Shown in pieces: positions 18,619 through 28,013 of a stretch of DNA of 64,000 bases. The notes under the pieces were generated by a model. It searched no databases. It was not told where the DNA came from and was given only the letters and a program-made list of their open reading frames with translations. Each line of letters starts with the position of its first letter. The stretch's first letter is position 1. The translations under genes were made by a program, and so were the position numbers. The DNA is from Cupriavidus sp. WKF15 (GTDB taxonomy: Bacteria; Pseudomonadota; Gammaproteobacteria; Burkholderiales; Burkholderiaceae), in NCBI RefSeq assembly GCF_029278605.1, contig NZ_CP119572.1, positions 1,240,001 through 1,304,000 on the forward strand. Direction: 5' to 3'.

Positions 18619-19524
18619 ATGAACCTGGCCCGCTTCGATCTAGTCACGCTCGGCTTGTTCGTGGCCGTGGTCCGGCAGGGCAGCATTTCGGCGGGGGCCA
18701 GGCAGTCGCACCTGGCCGTGGCCGCTGCCAGCAAGCGGATCTCCGACCTGGAAGCGGCCGTGGGCGCGCCGCTGTTCTTCCGCCATGCCGCGGGCGTGCA
18801 GCTGACCGAGGCCGGGCAGGCTTGTTTCCACCATGCGCTGACCATCCTGCAGGACGTCGAGCGCATGGCCGGCGTGATGTCGGACTACGCCAGCGGCGTG
18901 CGCGGCCAGGTGCGCGTCTGCGCCAATACCTCGGCCATCACGCAGTTCCTGCCCGATGACCTGGCGGCTTTCATGCGGCTGCATCCGACCATCCGCATCG
19001 AACTCGAAGAGCAGAACAGCAGCGACATCGTCGCGGCGCTGGTCGAGAACCGCGCCGACGTCGGCATCTTTGCCGACCGCACGCCGTGCGCAGGCCTGGT
19101 GACCGTGGAGTACCGCCAGGACGAGCTGGTCATGGTCACGCCGCCGGGCCACCCGCTTTCGGAGCGCGGGCCCGTGCGCTACGCCGATACCCTTGAATAC
19201 GACTTCGTCAGCCTGCCGCAGGTGACTTCGCTGGCCGCGCGCCTGCTCGAGGAAAGCAGCCGGCTCGACCGCCCGTTCCGGCTGCGCATCCAGGTGCGCA
19301 GCTTCGACGCCATGTGCCGCATGGTGATGGCCGGGCTGGGCGTGGGCGTGCTGCCGCGCATCGCCGCCGAGCCGCATGTGAAGTCGATGGGGCTGTCTCT
19401 GGTGACGCTGCAGGACGCCTGGGCCAAGCGCTCGCTGCTGATCGGCATGCGCGACCCGGCCGGCCTGACGGTCTCGGCCCGGTTGCTGATCACGCACCTT
19501 TGCGGCGAGCGCGCGCCGTTCTGA
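18619..19524 (+). CDS. LysR-family transcriptional regulator
   Basis: 301 residues, a normal LTTR length. The N-terminal winged helix-turn-helix (RFDLVTLGLFVAVVRQGSIS...AAASKRISDLEAAVGAPLFFR, about 4-57) is followed by a substrate-binding domain (about 90-295). It lies in the same direction as, and 150 bp before, a CoA-transferase/lyase pair, so it may control them or act elsewhere; LTTRs are more often divergent from their targets. A short GC hairpin with TTT follows its stop (19530-19547). The effector is unknown. Confidence 0.9.
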   Translation: MNLARFDLVTLGLFVAVVRQGSISAGARQSHLAVAAASKRISDLEAAVGAPLFFRHAAGVQLTEAGQACFHHALTILQDVERMAGVMSDYASGVRGQVRVCANTSAITQFLPDDLAAFMRLHPTIRIELEEQNSSDIVAALVENRADVGIFADRTPCAGLVTVEYRQDELVMVTPPGHPLSERGPVRYADTLEYDFVSLPQVTSLAARLLEESSRLDRPFRLRIQVRSFDAMCRMVMAGLGVGVLPRIAAEPHVKSMGLSLVTLQDAWAKRSLLIGMRDPAGLTVSARLLITHLCGERAPF

Positions 19525-19674
19525 TCACCCCGGGAACGTCCCGGCCTTTCGCATTCCGAGAAAACCCGCTTCACCGATTGCCGATTCCGGCCAGCCGGCC
19601 GCTGAGGCACACTCCGTCCAAACGCAATCGCGGCCGACGCAATCGCCGGCAGGCCGCACGGTACGGAGACAAGC

Positions 19675-20871
19675 ATGGCGCAACAGATTCTCGAGGGCAT
19701 CCGCGTCCTCGAACTCGGGCAACTGATTGCCGGTCCTTTCGCCGCCAAGACCCTGGCCGACTTCGGCGCCCACGTGGTCAAGGTGGAACCGCCCGGGCAG
19801 GGCGACCCGCTGCGCAAATGGCGCATGCTGCATGAGGGCACCTCGGTCTGGTGGGAAGCGCAATCGCGCAACAAGGAGTCGGTCTGCATCGACCTGCGCC
19901 AGCCGGAAGGGCAGGCGCTGGTGCGCAAGCTGGCCGCCGAAGCCGACGTGCTGATCGAGAATTTCCGCCCCGGCACCATGGAGAAGTGGGGCCTGGGCTG
20001 GGACGTGCTGCACGCCGACAATCCGCGCCTGATCATGCTGCGCGTGTCGGGCTATGGCCAGACCGGTCCGAAGAAGGACGAACCCGGGTTTGCCGCCGTG
20101 GCCGAGGCCATGGCCGGCCTGCGCCACCTGACCGGCGAGCCGGGCCGTGCGCCGGTGCGCGCGGGCCTGTCGCTCGGCGATACCATCGCCGGGCTGCACG
20201 GCGCGATGGGCGTGTTGCTGGCGCTTTACCAGCGCGACGCGCGTGGCGGCGAAGGGCAGGTCATCGACGTGGCGCTGTACGAGTCGCTGTTCAACCTGAG
20301 CGAAAGCCTGCTGCCGGAGTACTCGGCATTCGGCGCGGTGCGCCAGCCCGCGGGCGGCGCGCTGCCAGGGATTGCGCCATCGAACGCCTATCCGTGCGGA
20401 AGCGGCGAATACGTGCTGGTGGCGGCCAATGGCGATGCCATCTTCAAGCGCCTGATGCATGCGATCGGCCGCGCCGACCTCGCGGAGGACCCGGCGCTCG
20501 CACATAACGACGGCCGCGTGAAGCGCGTCGATGAAATCGATGCCGCCATTGCCGCCTGGACCCGGACGCAGAGCGTCGATGCCGCGCTGGCCGTGCTGCG
20601 CGAGGCCGAGGTGCCGTCGGGGCGCATCTACACGGTGAAGGACATCGCCGAAGACCCGCACTACCGTGCGCGGGGCGTGATCGAGTCGGTCACGTCGGCC
20701 GGCGGCCTGACCGTGGAAGTGCCTGGCATCGTGCCCAAGCTGTCGGGCAGCCCCGGCGAAATCCATGACCGCGCGCCGACGCTTGGCGAGCATACCGATG
20801 CCGTGCTGGCCCAGGCCGGGTTTGACGCCGCGGCCATTGCCGACCTGCGCGCCCGCAAGGTGATCGCATGA
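19675..20871 (+). CDS. Class III (CaiB/BaiF) CoA-transferase
   Basis: 398 residues with the family start LEGIRVLELGQLIAGPFAAKTLADFGAHVVKVEPPGQGD, the RNKESVCIDLRQPEG segment and the catalytic-Asp region GLSLGDTIAGLHGA. Family members move CoA between an acyl-CoA donor such as succinyl-CoA and an organic acid. It overlaps the next gene by ATGA, so both are made together: activation by CoA transfer, then cleavage by the lyase is the obvious reading. Substrates such as 3-hydroxy-3-methylglutarate are possible, but nothing in the sequence decides. Confidence 0.9.
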   Translation: MAQQILEGIRVLELGQLIAGPFAAKTLADFGAHVVKVEPPGQGDPLRKWRMLHEGTSVWWEAQSRNKESVCIDLRQPEGQALVRKLAAEADVLIENFRPGTMEKWGLGWDVLHADNPRLIMLRVSGYGQTGPKKDEPGFAAVAEAMAGLRHLTGEPGRAPVRAGLSLGDTIAGLHGAMGVLLALYQRDARGGEGQVIDVALYESLFNLSESLLPEYSAFGAVRQPAGGALPGIAPSNAYPCGSGEYVLVAANGDAIFKRLMHAIGRADLAEDPALAHNDGRVKRVDEIDAAIAAWTRTQSVDAALAVLREAEVPSGRIYTVKDIAEDPHYRARGVIESVTSAGGLTVEVPGIVPKLSGSPGEIHDRAPTLGEHTDAVLAQAGFDAAAIADLRARKVIA

Positions 20872-21848
20872 GCGCCGCCGTCATGTCCGCAGCGGCCCTG
20901 CGCGGCCCGGCCCGCATCGAGATCAATGAGGTGGCGCCGCGCGACGGCCTGCAGATCGAGCCGGTGGTGGTGCCGACCGAGGCCAAGGTGGCCTTCCTCG
21001 ACGCGCTGTCCGCTTGCGGCTTCGCGCGTATCGAAGCGACGTCTTTCACGTCCGCCAAAGCCATCCCGGCGCTAGCCGATGCCGAAGCGCTGATGCACCG
21101 CATGCACCGCCAGCCCGGCGTGCGCTACACCGCGCTGGTGCCCAACCTGCGTGGCCTGGAGCGAGCGCTCTCGTGCCGGCCCGACGAGGTCAACCTGGTG
21201 ATGTCGGTCAGCGAAACCCATAACCGGGCCAACCTGCGCATGACGCGCGCGCAGTCGCAAGCCCAGTTACTGGCGATGACCGCCGAGGCGCGCGCCGCCG
21301 GCGTGCCGGTCAACGTCTCGTTGTCGACGGTGTTCGGCTGCCCGTTCGAGGGCGAGGTGGACAGCAATGCGGTGATGGCGCTGGCCGAGACCTTTGCGCA
21401 AGCCGGCGCGCAAGGCATCACGCTGTGCGACACCACCGGCATGGCTTATCCGAACCAGGTGGCGCAGACGTGCGAGCAGTTCCAGCAGCGTCTGCCGGAC
21501 ACCGGGCTGACCATCCACCTGCACAACACGCGCGGCATGGGGCTGGCAAATGCCGTGGCCGCATGGGAAACCGGCGTGACGCGTTTCGATGCCGCTGCCG
21601 GCGGCCTGGGCGGTTGCCCCTATGCGCCGGGTGCCAGCGGCAACGTCAGCACCGAGGAACTCGTGCACATGTTCGCCTGCATGGGCGTGCAGACCGGCGT
21701 GGACCTGCCGGCGCTGCTTGACGTCGTGGCCGGCATCCCTGCGCTGGTGGACCGCGAAAGCGGCAGCCAGCTGCTGCGCGCCGGCCCGCGCCTGCGCACG
21801 CATCAGCCGCCGGCCTGGCTGGCGGAACACTTCGCCGGCCAGGACTAG
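20868..21848 (+). CDS. Hydroxymethylglutaryl-CoA lyase-like enzyme
   Basis: 326 residues of the DRE-TIM metallolyase fold. It has EINEVAPRDGLQIEP (metal-binding Asp and catalytic Arg), the metal-ligand segment TIHLHNTRGMGLAN and the HMG-CoA lyase signature GGLGGCPYAPGASGN with its active-site Cys. Such enzymes split 3-hydroxy-3-methylglutaryl-CoA, or a related 3-hydroxy-acyl-CoA, to acetyl-CoA plus a keto acid. It is translationally coupled to the CoA-transferase before it and followed by a Bug-type binding protein. The lyase class is secure; the exact substrate is not. Confidence 0.88.
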   Translation: MSAAVMSAAALRGPARIEINEVAPRDGLQIEPVVVPTEAKVAFLDALSACGFARIEATSFTSAKAIPALADAEALMHRMHRQPGVRYTALVPNLRGLERALSCRPDEVNLVMSVSETHNRANLRMTRAQSQAQLLAMTAEARAAGVPVNVSLSTVFGCPFEGEVDSNAVMALAETFAQAGAQGITLCDTTGMAYPNQVAQTCEQFQQRLPDTGLTIHLHNTRGMGLANAVAAWETGVTRFDAAAGGLGGCPYAPGASGNVSTEELVHMFACMGVQTGVDLPALLDVVAGIPALVDRESGSQLLRAGPRLRTHQPPAWLAEHFAGQD

Positions 21849-21926
21849 ATGCCTGCGGCAAGCGCCGGCTGGAAGCCGTGGCGCCACGATAAAAAAATCA
21901 GTCAATACCGATATCGGAGACATTCC

Positions 21927-22940
21927 ATGAAGCAAGCCTTTTCCCTCTTGCCTGCGCGCCGCAAGCTGATGGCGGCAGCCATGCTCGTCCTTGGCGGTGC
22001 CATCGCCGCAACCGCGCCGCGCGCCTTTGCCCAGGACGGCAGCTACCCGAGCCGCCCGGTCACGCTGGTGGTATCGGCCGCAGCCGGCGGCACTACCGAC
22101 CTCGCGGCCCGCATGATTTCCGAGCCGCTGGCGAAGGCCCTGGGCCAGGCCGTGGTGGTGGACAACCGCCCTGGCGGCAACGGCAGCATCGCCGCGCAGG
22201 TTGTGGCGCGCGCCAAGCCTGACGGCTATACGCTGCTGGTGCAGTACTCGGGCTTCCACGTCATCACGCCGCTGCTGGTGAAGAACCTGCCGTGGGACCC
22301 GGTCAAGGATTTCGCGCCGGTGGCCAACCTGCTGTCGGCGCCGCAGGTGCTGGTGGTGCGCCAGGGATTGCCGGTCAAGTCGCTCAAGGAACTGGTGGCC
22401 TATGCCAAGAGCCATCCGGACAAGCTCAACTATGCGTCGTCGGGCAACGGCTCGCTGCAGCACGTCTCGACCGAACTGCTGAACCAGATGGCGGGGATCC
22501 ACATCACCCATGTGCCATACAAAGGCACCGGCCCGGCGATGACCGACCTGCTCGGCGGCAACGTGGACATGACCATGACCACGCCGCCGCCGCTGATGGG
22601 CCATATCGCCGCGGGCAAGCTGCGCCCGCTCGTGGTGACCAGCAAGACCCGCCTGCCCAGCCTGAAGGACGTGCCGTCGGCGCCTGAGGCGGGCTACCCC
22701 GACCTGGACGTGTCGTCGTGGTTTGCCATGTACGCGCCGGCTGGCACGCCCAAGCCCGTGATCGACAAGCTCGCCGGCGAGATCGAAAAGATCATGCGTA
22801 CTGAAGCCTTCCGCAAGAAGGCCGAGGAACTCGGCGCGGAAGCTGCCTTCATGGGGCCGCAGCAACTGGCGCAGTACCAGCGCGCGGAACTGGCGCGCTG
22901 GGCCAAGGTGATCAAGTCCGCCGATATCCACGCCGAATAA
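21927..22940 (+). CDS. Bug/TctC-family periplasmic solute-binding protein
   Basis: 337 residues. A signal peptide occupies about 1-35 (basic start, AAAMLVLGGAIAA, APRAFAQ cleavage). The mature part has Bug-family motifs YPSRPVTLVVSAAAGGTTDLAAR, VVVDNRPGGNGSIAA and THVPYKGTGPAMTDLLGG. These proteins bind carboxylates or related small molecules for tripartite tricarboxylate transporters. No TctA or TctB membrane gene is nearby, so it is an orphan, as is common in Burkholderiales. The ATG at 21927 was chosen for its CGGAGA site and because the signal peptide starts there. Confidence 0.9.
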   Translation: MKQAFSLLPARRKLMAAAMLVLGGAIAATAPRAFAQDGSYPSRPVTLVVSAAAGGTTDLAARMISEPLAKALGQAVVVDNRPGGNGSIAAQVVARAKPDGYTLLVQYSGFHVITPLLVKNLPWDPVKDFAPVANLLSAPQVLVVRQGLPVKSLKELVAYAKSHPDKLNYASSGNGSLQHVSTELLNQMAGIHITHVPYKGTGPAMTDLLGGNVDMTMTTPPPLMGHIAAGKLRPLVVTSKTRLPSLKDVPSAPEAGYPDLDVSSWFAMYAPAGTPKPVIDKLAGEIEKIMRTEAFRKKAEELGAEAAFMGPQQLAQYQRAELARWAKVIKSADIHAE

Positions 22941-23108
22941 GCGCGGCTGGCAAGCCGATCGAAAGCAAGGCAGCGTAAGCTGGGGCCGGCTGCCGTTTGG
23001 CCGGCCTTAGGTGTTCGCCCCGATGCGGTTCGGAAACTTGTCCGATAGCATCGCACTGAGCCGCCGCGCGGCACGCCGTTTGCAGACCCCAACGGGCAGG
23101 AGAATCAA

Positions 23109-24152
23109 ATGTATAACAAGAAATTCTGGAAACAGTTGCTGATCGCGCTGGCGTTGTTCCTGGCAGGGTGGTTCACCTTCGGCCCGGCGCAGGCACAGGG
23201 CAAGCCGGAAAAGACCAAGGTGACGATCGCCGTCGGCGGCAAGAACCTGTTCTATTACCTGCCGCTGACCATCGCGGAGCGGCTCGGCTACTTCAAGGAA
23301 GAAGGGCTGGACGTCGAGATCGTCGACTTTGCCGGCGGCGCCAAGGCGCTGCAGGCCGTGGTCGGCGGCAGCGCTGACGTGGTATCCGGTGCGTTCGAGC
23401 ACACCATCGGCCTGCAGGCCAAGGGGCAGCGCTACCAGGAGTTCGTGCTGCAAGGCCGCGCGCCGCAGATCGTGCTGGTGGTGTCGAACAAGACCATGCC
23501 GGGCTTCAAGTCGATCGCCGACCTGAAGGGCAAGAAGATCGGCGTGACCGCGCCGGGCTCGTCGACCAATATGATGGCGAACTTCGTGCTGGCCAAGGCC
23601 GGGCTCAAGCCGTCGGACGTGTCGTTCATCGGCGTGGGCGCCAGCGCCGGCGCGGTGGCCGCGATGCGTTCGGGACAGATCGACGCCATGGCCAACCTGG
23701 ACCCGGTGATCTCGATGCTGACGCAGAAGAACGAAGTCCGCATCGCTTCGGATACCCGCACGCTCAAGGACACGCAATCGGTGTTCGGCGGCAATATGCC
23801 GTCGGGCTGCCTGTACGCGTCGGCGGCGTTCATCCAGCAGAACCCGAACACCACGCAGGCACTGACCAATGCCATGGTGCGCGCGCTGAAGTGGTTGCAG
23901 AAGGCCGGTCCGTCGGACATCGTCAAGACCGTGCCGGAGAGCTACCTGCTCGGCGACCGCGCGCTGTACCTGGCGGCCTGGGACAAGGTCAAGGAAGCGA
24001 TCTCCCCGGACGGCGTGATGCCGGCTGATGGTCCGCGCACCGCGCAGAACATGCTGCAGCAGTTCGATCCCGAACTGAAGGGCAAGGCCATCAAGCTGGA
24101 AGAGACGTACACCAACGCGTTCGTGCAGAAGGCCAACGCCAAGTACAAGTAA
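23109..24152 (+). CDS. ABC transporter substrate-binding protein, NitT/TauT type
   Basis: 347 residues with a signal peptide (about 1-30, ending AQAQ). The SsuA/NMT1-like fold shows VGGKNLFYYLPLTIAERLGYF, DVEIVDFAGGAKALQAVVGGSADVVSGAFEH, and DLKGKKIGVTAPGSSTNMM. Relatives carry sulfonates, nitrate, taurine, thiamine precursors or aromatic acids. The ATPase and permease follow. A GC-rich hairpin with a T-tract after its stop probably lets the binding protein be made in excess over the membrane parts. The ligand cannot be inferred. Confidence 0.9.
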   Translation: MYNKKFWKQLLIALALFLAGWFTFGPAQAQGKPEKTKVTIAVGGKNLFYYLPLTIAERLGYFKEEGLDVEIVDFAGGAKALQAVVGGSADVVSGAFEHTIGLQAKGQRYQEFVLQGRAPQIVLVVSNKTMPGFKSIADLKGKKIGVTAPGSSTNMMANFVLAKAGLKPSDVSFIGVGASAGAVAAMRSGQIDAMANLDPVISMLTQKNEVRIASDTRTLKDTQSVFGGNMPSGCLYASAAFIQQNPNTTQALTNAMVRALKWLQKAGPSDIVKTVPESYLLGDRALYLAAWDKVKEAISPDGVMPADGPRTAQNMLQQFDPELKGKAIKLEETYTNAFVQKANAKYK

Positions 24153-24173
24153 TCCCGCGCCACCTTCGCAGCC

Positions 24174-24203
24174 GGCCCGCTGCGCGCAGCGGGCCTTTGC
24201 TTT
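24174..24203 (+). terminator. Attenuator-like hairpin inside ABC operon
   Basis: GGCCCGCTGCG paired with CGCAGCGGGCC, followed by TTTGCTTT, lies between the substrate-binding protein and ATPase genes. A partial terminator or 3'-end stabiliser here would give more binding protein than ATPase. Confidence 0.6.
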
Positions 24204-24274
24204 GGGCGGCGGTGGCCATTCACTCACTCGATCCGGGCCGGCAGGTGCCGGCGAGGCGAACGAGACGGTTTCCC

Positions 24275-25087
24275 ATGAGCACTCCCGCACTTTCCTTGGA
24301 CAAGGTCACCTGCACCTTCGTCTCGCGAGAAGACCGCAGCCAGCGCTATACGGCGGTCAAGGACGTTACCCTGGCGATCCGGCCGGGCGAGTTCGTTTCG
24401 GTGGTCGGCCCGACCGGCTGCGGCAAATCCACGCTGCTCAATGTCGGCGCCGGCCTGCTGGAGCCGTCCAGCGGCGAGGTCCGCGTCTTCGGCGAGCCGC
24501 TGCGCGGCATCAACCAGCGCGCCGGCTACATGTTCCAGGCCGAGGCGCTGATGCCGTGGCGCAGCGCGCTCGACAACGTGGTCGCGGGCCTCGAGTTCCG
24601 CGGCGTGCCGCGTGCCGAGGCGGTGAAGCAGGGCGAGGAGTGGCTGCGCCGCGTGGGCCTGGGCGGCTTTGGCGACCGCTATCCGCACCAGCTCTCGGGC
24701 GGCATGCGCAAGCGCGTCAGCCTGGCGCAGACGCTGGTGCTGGACCCGGACATCATCCTGATGGACGAGCCGTTCTCCGCGCTCGATATCCAGACGCGCC
24801 AGCTGATGGAGAACGAGGTGCTGGACCTGTGGGCGGCCAAGCGCAAGGCGGTGCTGTTCATCACGCACGACCTCGACGAGGCGATCGCCATGAGCGACCG
24901 CGTGGTGGTGCTGTCGGCGGGGCCGGGCACGCATCCGATCGGCGAGTTCGCGATCGACCTGCCGCGCCCGCGCGACGTGGCCGAGATTCGCGACCATCCG
25001 CGCTTCGTCGAATTGCACGCCGCGATCTGGGACGTGCTGCGCGAGGAGGTCCTCAAGGGCTATGCGCAGCAGCGCAACGCCGCTTGA
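24275..25087 (+). CDS. ABC transporter ATP-binding protein, NitT/TauT type
   Basis: 270 residues from the ATG at 24275. It has Walker A VGPTGCGKST, Q-loop, signature LSGGMRKRVSLAQTL (variant of LSGGQ), Walker B IILMDEPFSALD and the His switch (LFITHDLDEAIAMSDR). Highest resemblance is to SsuB/TauB/NrtD-type importers. It energises the importer formed with the flanking binding protein and permease. Confidence 0.93.
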   Translation: MSTPALSLDKVTCTFVSREDRSQRYTAVKDVTLAIRPGEFVSVVGPTGCGKSTLLNVGAGLLEPSSGEVRVFGEPLRGINQRAGYMFQAEALMPWRSALDNVVAGLEFRGVPRAEAVKQGEEWLRRVGLGGFGDRYPHQLSGGMRKRVSLAQTLVLDPDIILMDEPFSALDIQTRQLMENEVLDLWAAKRKAVLFITHDLDEAIAMSDRVVVLSAGPGTHPIGEFAIDLPRPRDVAEIRDHPRFVELHAAIWDVLREEVLKGYAQQRNAA

Positions 25088-25123
25088 ACCTCACGGCCAA
25101 CCTGACACCGAATCCGAATTCCC

Positions 25124-25915
25124 ATGGCATTCCGTCCTGACTCCAAGGGCATGCTGCGCGTCTGGCAGCTGCTGGTCCTGGTGGTGATCCTCGGCGTGTG
25201 GCACTTCGCCACGCGCTCCCAAGAGATCGCCTTCTTCTTTGGCGAGCCGCTGATGGTGGCGCAGCGCATCTGGAACTGGTTTATCGTCGAGCGCGATATC
25301 TACCTGCACCTAGGCGTGACGCTGCTCGAAACGGTGCTGGCCTTCGGCATCGGCACCGTGGCCGGCCTGGGCGTGGGCCTGTGGCTCGCGCTGAGCCCGC
25401 TGACCTCGGCGATCCTCGACCCGTATGTGAAGGCGATGAACTCGATGCCGCGCGTGATCCTGGCGCCGATCTTCGCGGTCTGGTTCGGCCTGGGCATCTG
25501 GTCCAAGGTGGCGCTGGCCGTGACGCTGGTGTTCTTCATCGTGTTCTTCAACGTCTACCAGGGCGTGAAGGAAGTCAGCCCGGTGGTGCTGGCCAATGCG
25601 CGCATGCTGGGTGCCAACCGCCAGCAGCTGCTGCGCCATGTGTACCTGCCGAGCGCCACGAGCTGGGTGTTTTCGTCGTTGCACACGTCGGTGGGCCTGG
25701 CCTTCGTCGGCGCGGTGGTGGGTGAATACCTCGGCTCCGCGCGTGGGGTGGGCTACCTGATCCTGCAGGCCGAGGGCACATTCGACATCAACACCGTGTT
25801 CGCGGGCATTGTGGTCCTGACGGCGTTCGCGCTGGTGCTGGACTGGATGGTCGGAACCGGCGAAAAGCGGCTGATGAAGTGGCAGCCGAAGACGGGCGAG
25901 ACCGAGAAGCTCTGA
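25124..25915 (+). CDS. ABC transporter permease, NitT/TauT type
   Basis: 263 residues with about six hydrophobic segments and the cytoplasmic EAA loop (ANARMLGANRQQLLRHVYLPSATSW), as in SsuC/TauC permeases. It begins 36 bp after the ATPase gene and completes the importer. Its last 163 bp overlap, in antisense, the 3' end of the convergent sensor-kinase frame. Confidence 0.92.
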   Translation: MAFRPDSKGMLRVWQLLVLVVILGVWHFATRSQEIAFFFGEPLMVAQRIWNWFIVERDIYLHLGVTLLETVLAFGIGTVAGLGVGLWLALSPLTSAILDPYVKAMNSMPRVILAPIFAVWFGLGIWSKVALAVTLVFFIVFFNVYQGVKEVSPVVLANARMLGANRQQLLRHVYLPSATSWVFSSLHTSVGLAFVGAVVGEYLGSARGVGYLILQAEGTFDINTVFAGIVVLTAFALVLDWMVGTGEKRLMKWQPKTGETEKL

Positions 25916-27336
25916 GGCTGGATCAGCGGCTGGCCGCCCGGTGCCGGAAAGCGAACCGTGACGGTCAGCCCGCCGCCGGGGGTCTCGTCCAGGCCGGCGA
26001 CAGCCTGGTGCAGCCTGGCGATCTCCCTGACGATCGGCAGGCCAAGCCCGGTGCCTTCCACGCCCTGGCCGCTTTCGCCGCGATAGAAGCGCCTGAATAC
26101 GTCTTCGCGCTCGGCCGGGGCAATACCCGGGCCATTGTCGATCACCTGCAGCAGGGCGGCGCCGTCCGCTTCCTGCGCGACCTTGACCGTGACAGTGGCG
26201 CCATCGCCCGCATAGCGGATGGCATTGTCGATGAGGTTGGCGGTCAGTTCCTGCAGCAGTTCCATTTGACCGCGCACGGTCAGCGGGCCATCTCCCTCGA
26301 AGCCAAGATCGACCCCTTGACGGCGCGCGACCGGTGCCCATTCCAGCGCGACTGAGCGCGCCGCGGCATCCAGTGCGATATCTCGCAGGGTGGGCGAGTA
26401 ACCGCTCTCGGGGTCGAGCCGTGACAGCGACAGCAGCTGCTGCACGCCCTTGGAGGCATGGCGCACGGTGCCGTGCAGCAGGCGCATGTGTTCGCGCACC
26501 CGCTCGCCATCGGGCTCGCGCAGTGCCAGTTCGGATTCGGCCTGGATCACGGCCAGCGGTGTCTTGAGCTGGTGCGCGGCATCGGCAAAGAAGCGTTTGC
26601 GGGCCTGCAGCATGCGGTGCAGGCGATCGACGTACAGATTGATCGCGCGCACCAGCGGCTTCATTTCGGACGGCAGGTCGCGGTCTTCGATCGGATCGAG
26701 CTGGCTGGCGCTGCGCGCGGCCACCGTGTCGGACAAGCGGTGCAAGGGCCGCAGCCCGCGGCGCACGCCAAGCCAGACAATGCCCAGCGCCAGCGCCACG
26801 AGCACAAGTTCCTGCAGCAGCGAGCCGGTCAGGATTTCCCGCGCCAGCGCCTGGCGCGGCTCGATGGTTTCACCGATCACGACCCATACCAGCTGGCTGC
26901 GGGCCGAGCCCACGTCGTGGATCGGCAGGGCCTGCGCCGCCATGCGCAGCGGCTGCTCGTGGAACACCGTGTCGTAGAACACGGTCCGGTAGAGCGCTGG
27001 GCGGGCGCCTGGCGGCCCTGGAAGATCTTCGTAGCCGGTTACCGTTTGCCCGTGCTCGTCGCGCACCTGGTAAAAGACGTGCGGGCCGGCCTTGTCGTCG
27101 AACAGTTCCAGCGCCAGGTTCGGCACGTCGATCTCCAGGCGGCCGTCGCGCAGGTCGATGCCCTCGCGCATGGCGCGCAGCGACGCTTCGAGCGTGCGGT
27201 CGAAGGCCGTGTGCGCCGCCGACATGGCGCGTTCATACGTAAGGAAGGCATCCAGCGCCAGCAGTCCCAGCAGCGGCAGCAGTAGCCACAGCGACAGTTG
27301 CAGGCGCAGGCTCGGCGTCCTGCCCAGGGTGCTCAT
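25753..27336 (-). CDS. TctE-like sensor histidine kinase
   Basis: 527 residues from the ATG at 27336, which overlaps the regulator's stop (ATGA). Transmembrane segments lie at about 14-34 and 174-192, with a TctE-type periplasmic sensor domain between. A HAMP-like linker follows, then HisKA with FFADAAHQLKTPL (phospho-acceptor H255) and an ATPase domain with N-box LTANLIDNAIRY, DNGPGI and GTGLGL. A normal kinase would stop near residue 480; here about 50 further residues continue across the convergent permease gene. In TctDE-like systems the kinase senses carboxylates in the periplasm. Its link to the neighbouring uptake genes is inferred. Confidence 0.9.
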   Translation of the reverse strand: MSTLGRTPSLRLQLSLWLLLPLLGLLALDAFLTYERAMSAAHTAFDRTLEASLRAMREGIDLRDGRLEIDVPNLALELFDDKAGPHVFYQVRDEHGQTVTGYEDLPGPPGARPALYRTVFYDTVFHEQPLRMAAQALPIHDVGSARSQLVWVVIGETIEPRQALAREILTGSLLQELVLVALALGIVWLGVRRGLRPLHRLSDTVAARSASQLDPIEDRDLPSEMKPLVRAINLYVDRLHRMLQARKRFFADAAHQLKTPLAVIQAESELALREPDGERVREHMRLLHGTVRHASKGVQQLLSLSRLDPESGYSPTLRDIALDAAARSVALEWAPVARRQGVDLGFEGDGPLTVRGQMELLQELTANLIDNAIRYAGDGATVTVKVAQEADGAALLQVIDNGPGIAPAEREDVFRRFYRGESGQGVEGTGLGLPIVREIARLHQAVAGLDETPGGGLTVTVRFPAPGGQPLIQPQSFSVSPVFGCHFISRFSPVPTIQSSTSANAVRTTMPANTVLMSNVPSACRIR

Positions 27337-28013
27337 GGCGCTGGATCTGGCCGCGCTTCGAGCAGGTAGCCGAGGCCCCGCAGGGTGACGATGGCCACGC
27401 CGCTGCCGTCCAGCTTCTTGCGCAGGCGGTGGATGTAGATCTCGATGGCATCCGGGTTGACCGACTCGTCGATGCCGAAAATCATCTCGGACAGGGCCGA
27501 CTTGTTCACGGCCTTGCCGTCGCGCAGCATCAGCACCTCCAGCACCGAGCGCTCGCGCCGCGTGAGCTGCAGCAGTTCGCCGCCGATCGTGAACGCGTGG
27601 CTGACCGTGTCGTAGTGCAGCGGGCCGCAATCAAGCTGCGTGGATTCGTGTCCGTGGCTGCGGCGGATCAGGGCGCGCGCGCGTGCTTCCAGTTCGGAGA
27701 GGTCGAAGGGCTTGGCCAGGTAGTCGTCCGCGCCCAGGTCCAGGCCGCGCACGCGGTCTTCGACCGTGCCATGGGCGGTCAGGATCAGCACGGGCATCCG
27801 GTTGCGGCGCTGGCGCAGCCGGCGCAGCACTTCAAGGCCATCCAGCCGCGGCAGGCCAAGGTCAAGGATGAGCAGCGCATAGTCCTGGGTGGCCAGCAGG
27901 TGGTCGGCGCTGCGGCCATCGTGCATGCAGTCGACCGTGAAGCCGGCCTGGGTCATGGCCTTTGTCAGGGAGTTGGCCAGCATCACGTTGTCTTCGGCAA
28001 GCAGGATACGCAT
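27333..28013 (-). CDS. TctD-like OmpR-family response regulator
   Basis: 226 residues. The receiver domain has the acidic pair in LLAEDN, phospho-acceptor D51 in LLILDLGLPRLDG, and the conserved Lys in DDYLAKPFDLSEL. The C-terminal OmpR-type winged helix includes LTRRERSVLEVLMLRDGKAV and the DNA-contact helix near IYIHRLRKKLDG. It is first in the operon with the kinase and divergent from the porin gene 463 bp away, making the porin a likely target. Confidence 0.93.
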   Translation of the reverse strand: MRILLAEDNVMLANSLTKAMTQAGFTVDCMHDGRSADHLLATQDYALLILDLGLPRLDGLEVLRRLRQRRNRMPVLILTAHGTVEDRVRGLDLGADDYLAKPFDLSELEARARALIRRSHGHESTQLDCGPLHYDTVSHAFTIGGELLQLTRRERSVLEVLMLRDGKAVNKSALSEMIFGIDESVNPDAIEIYIHRLRKKLDGSGVAIVTLRGLGYLLEARPDPAP

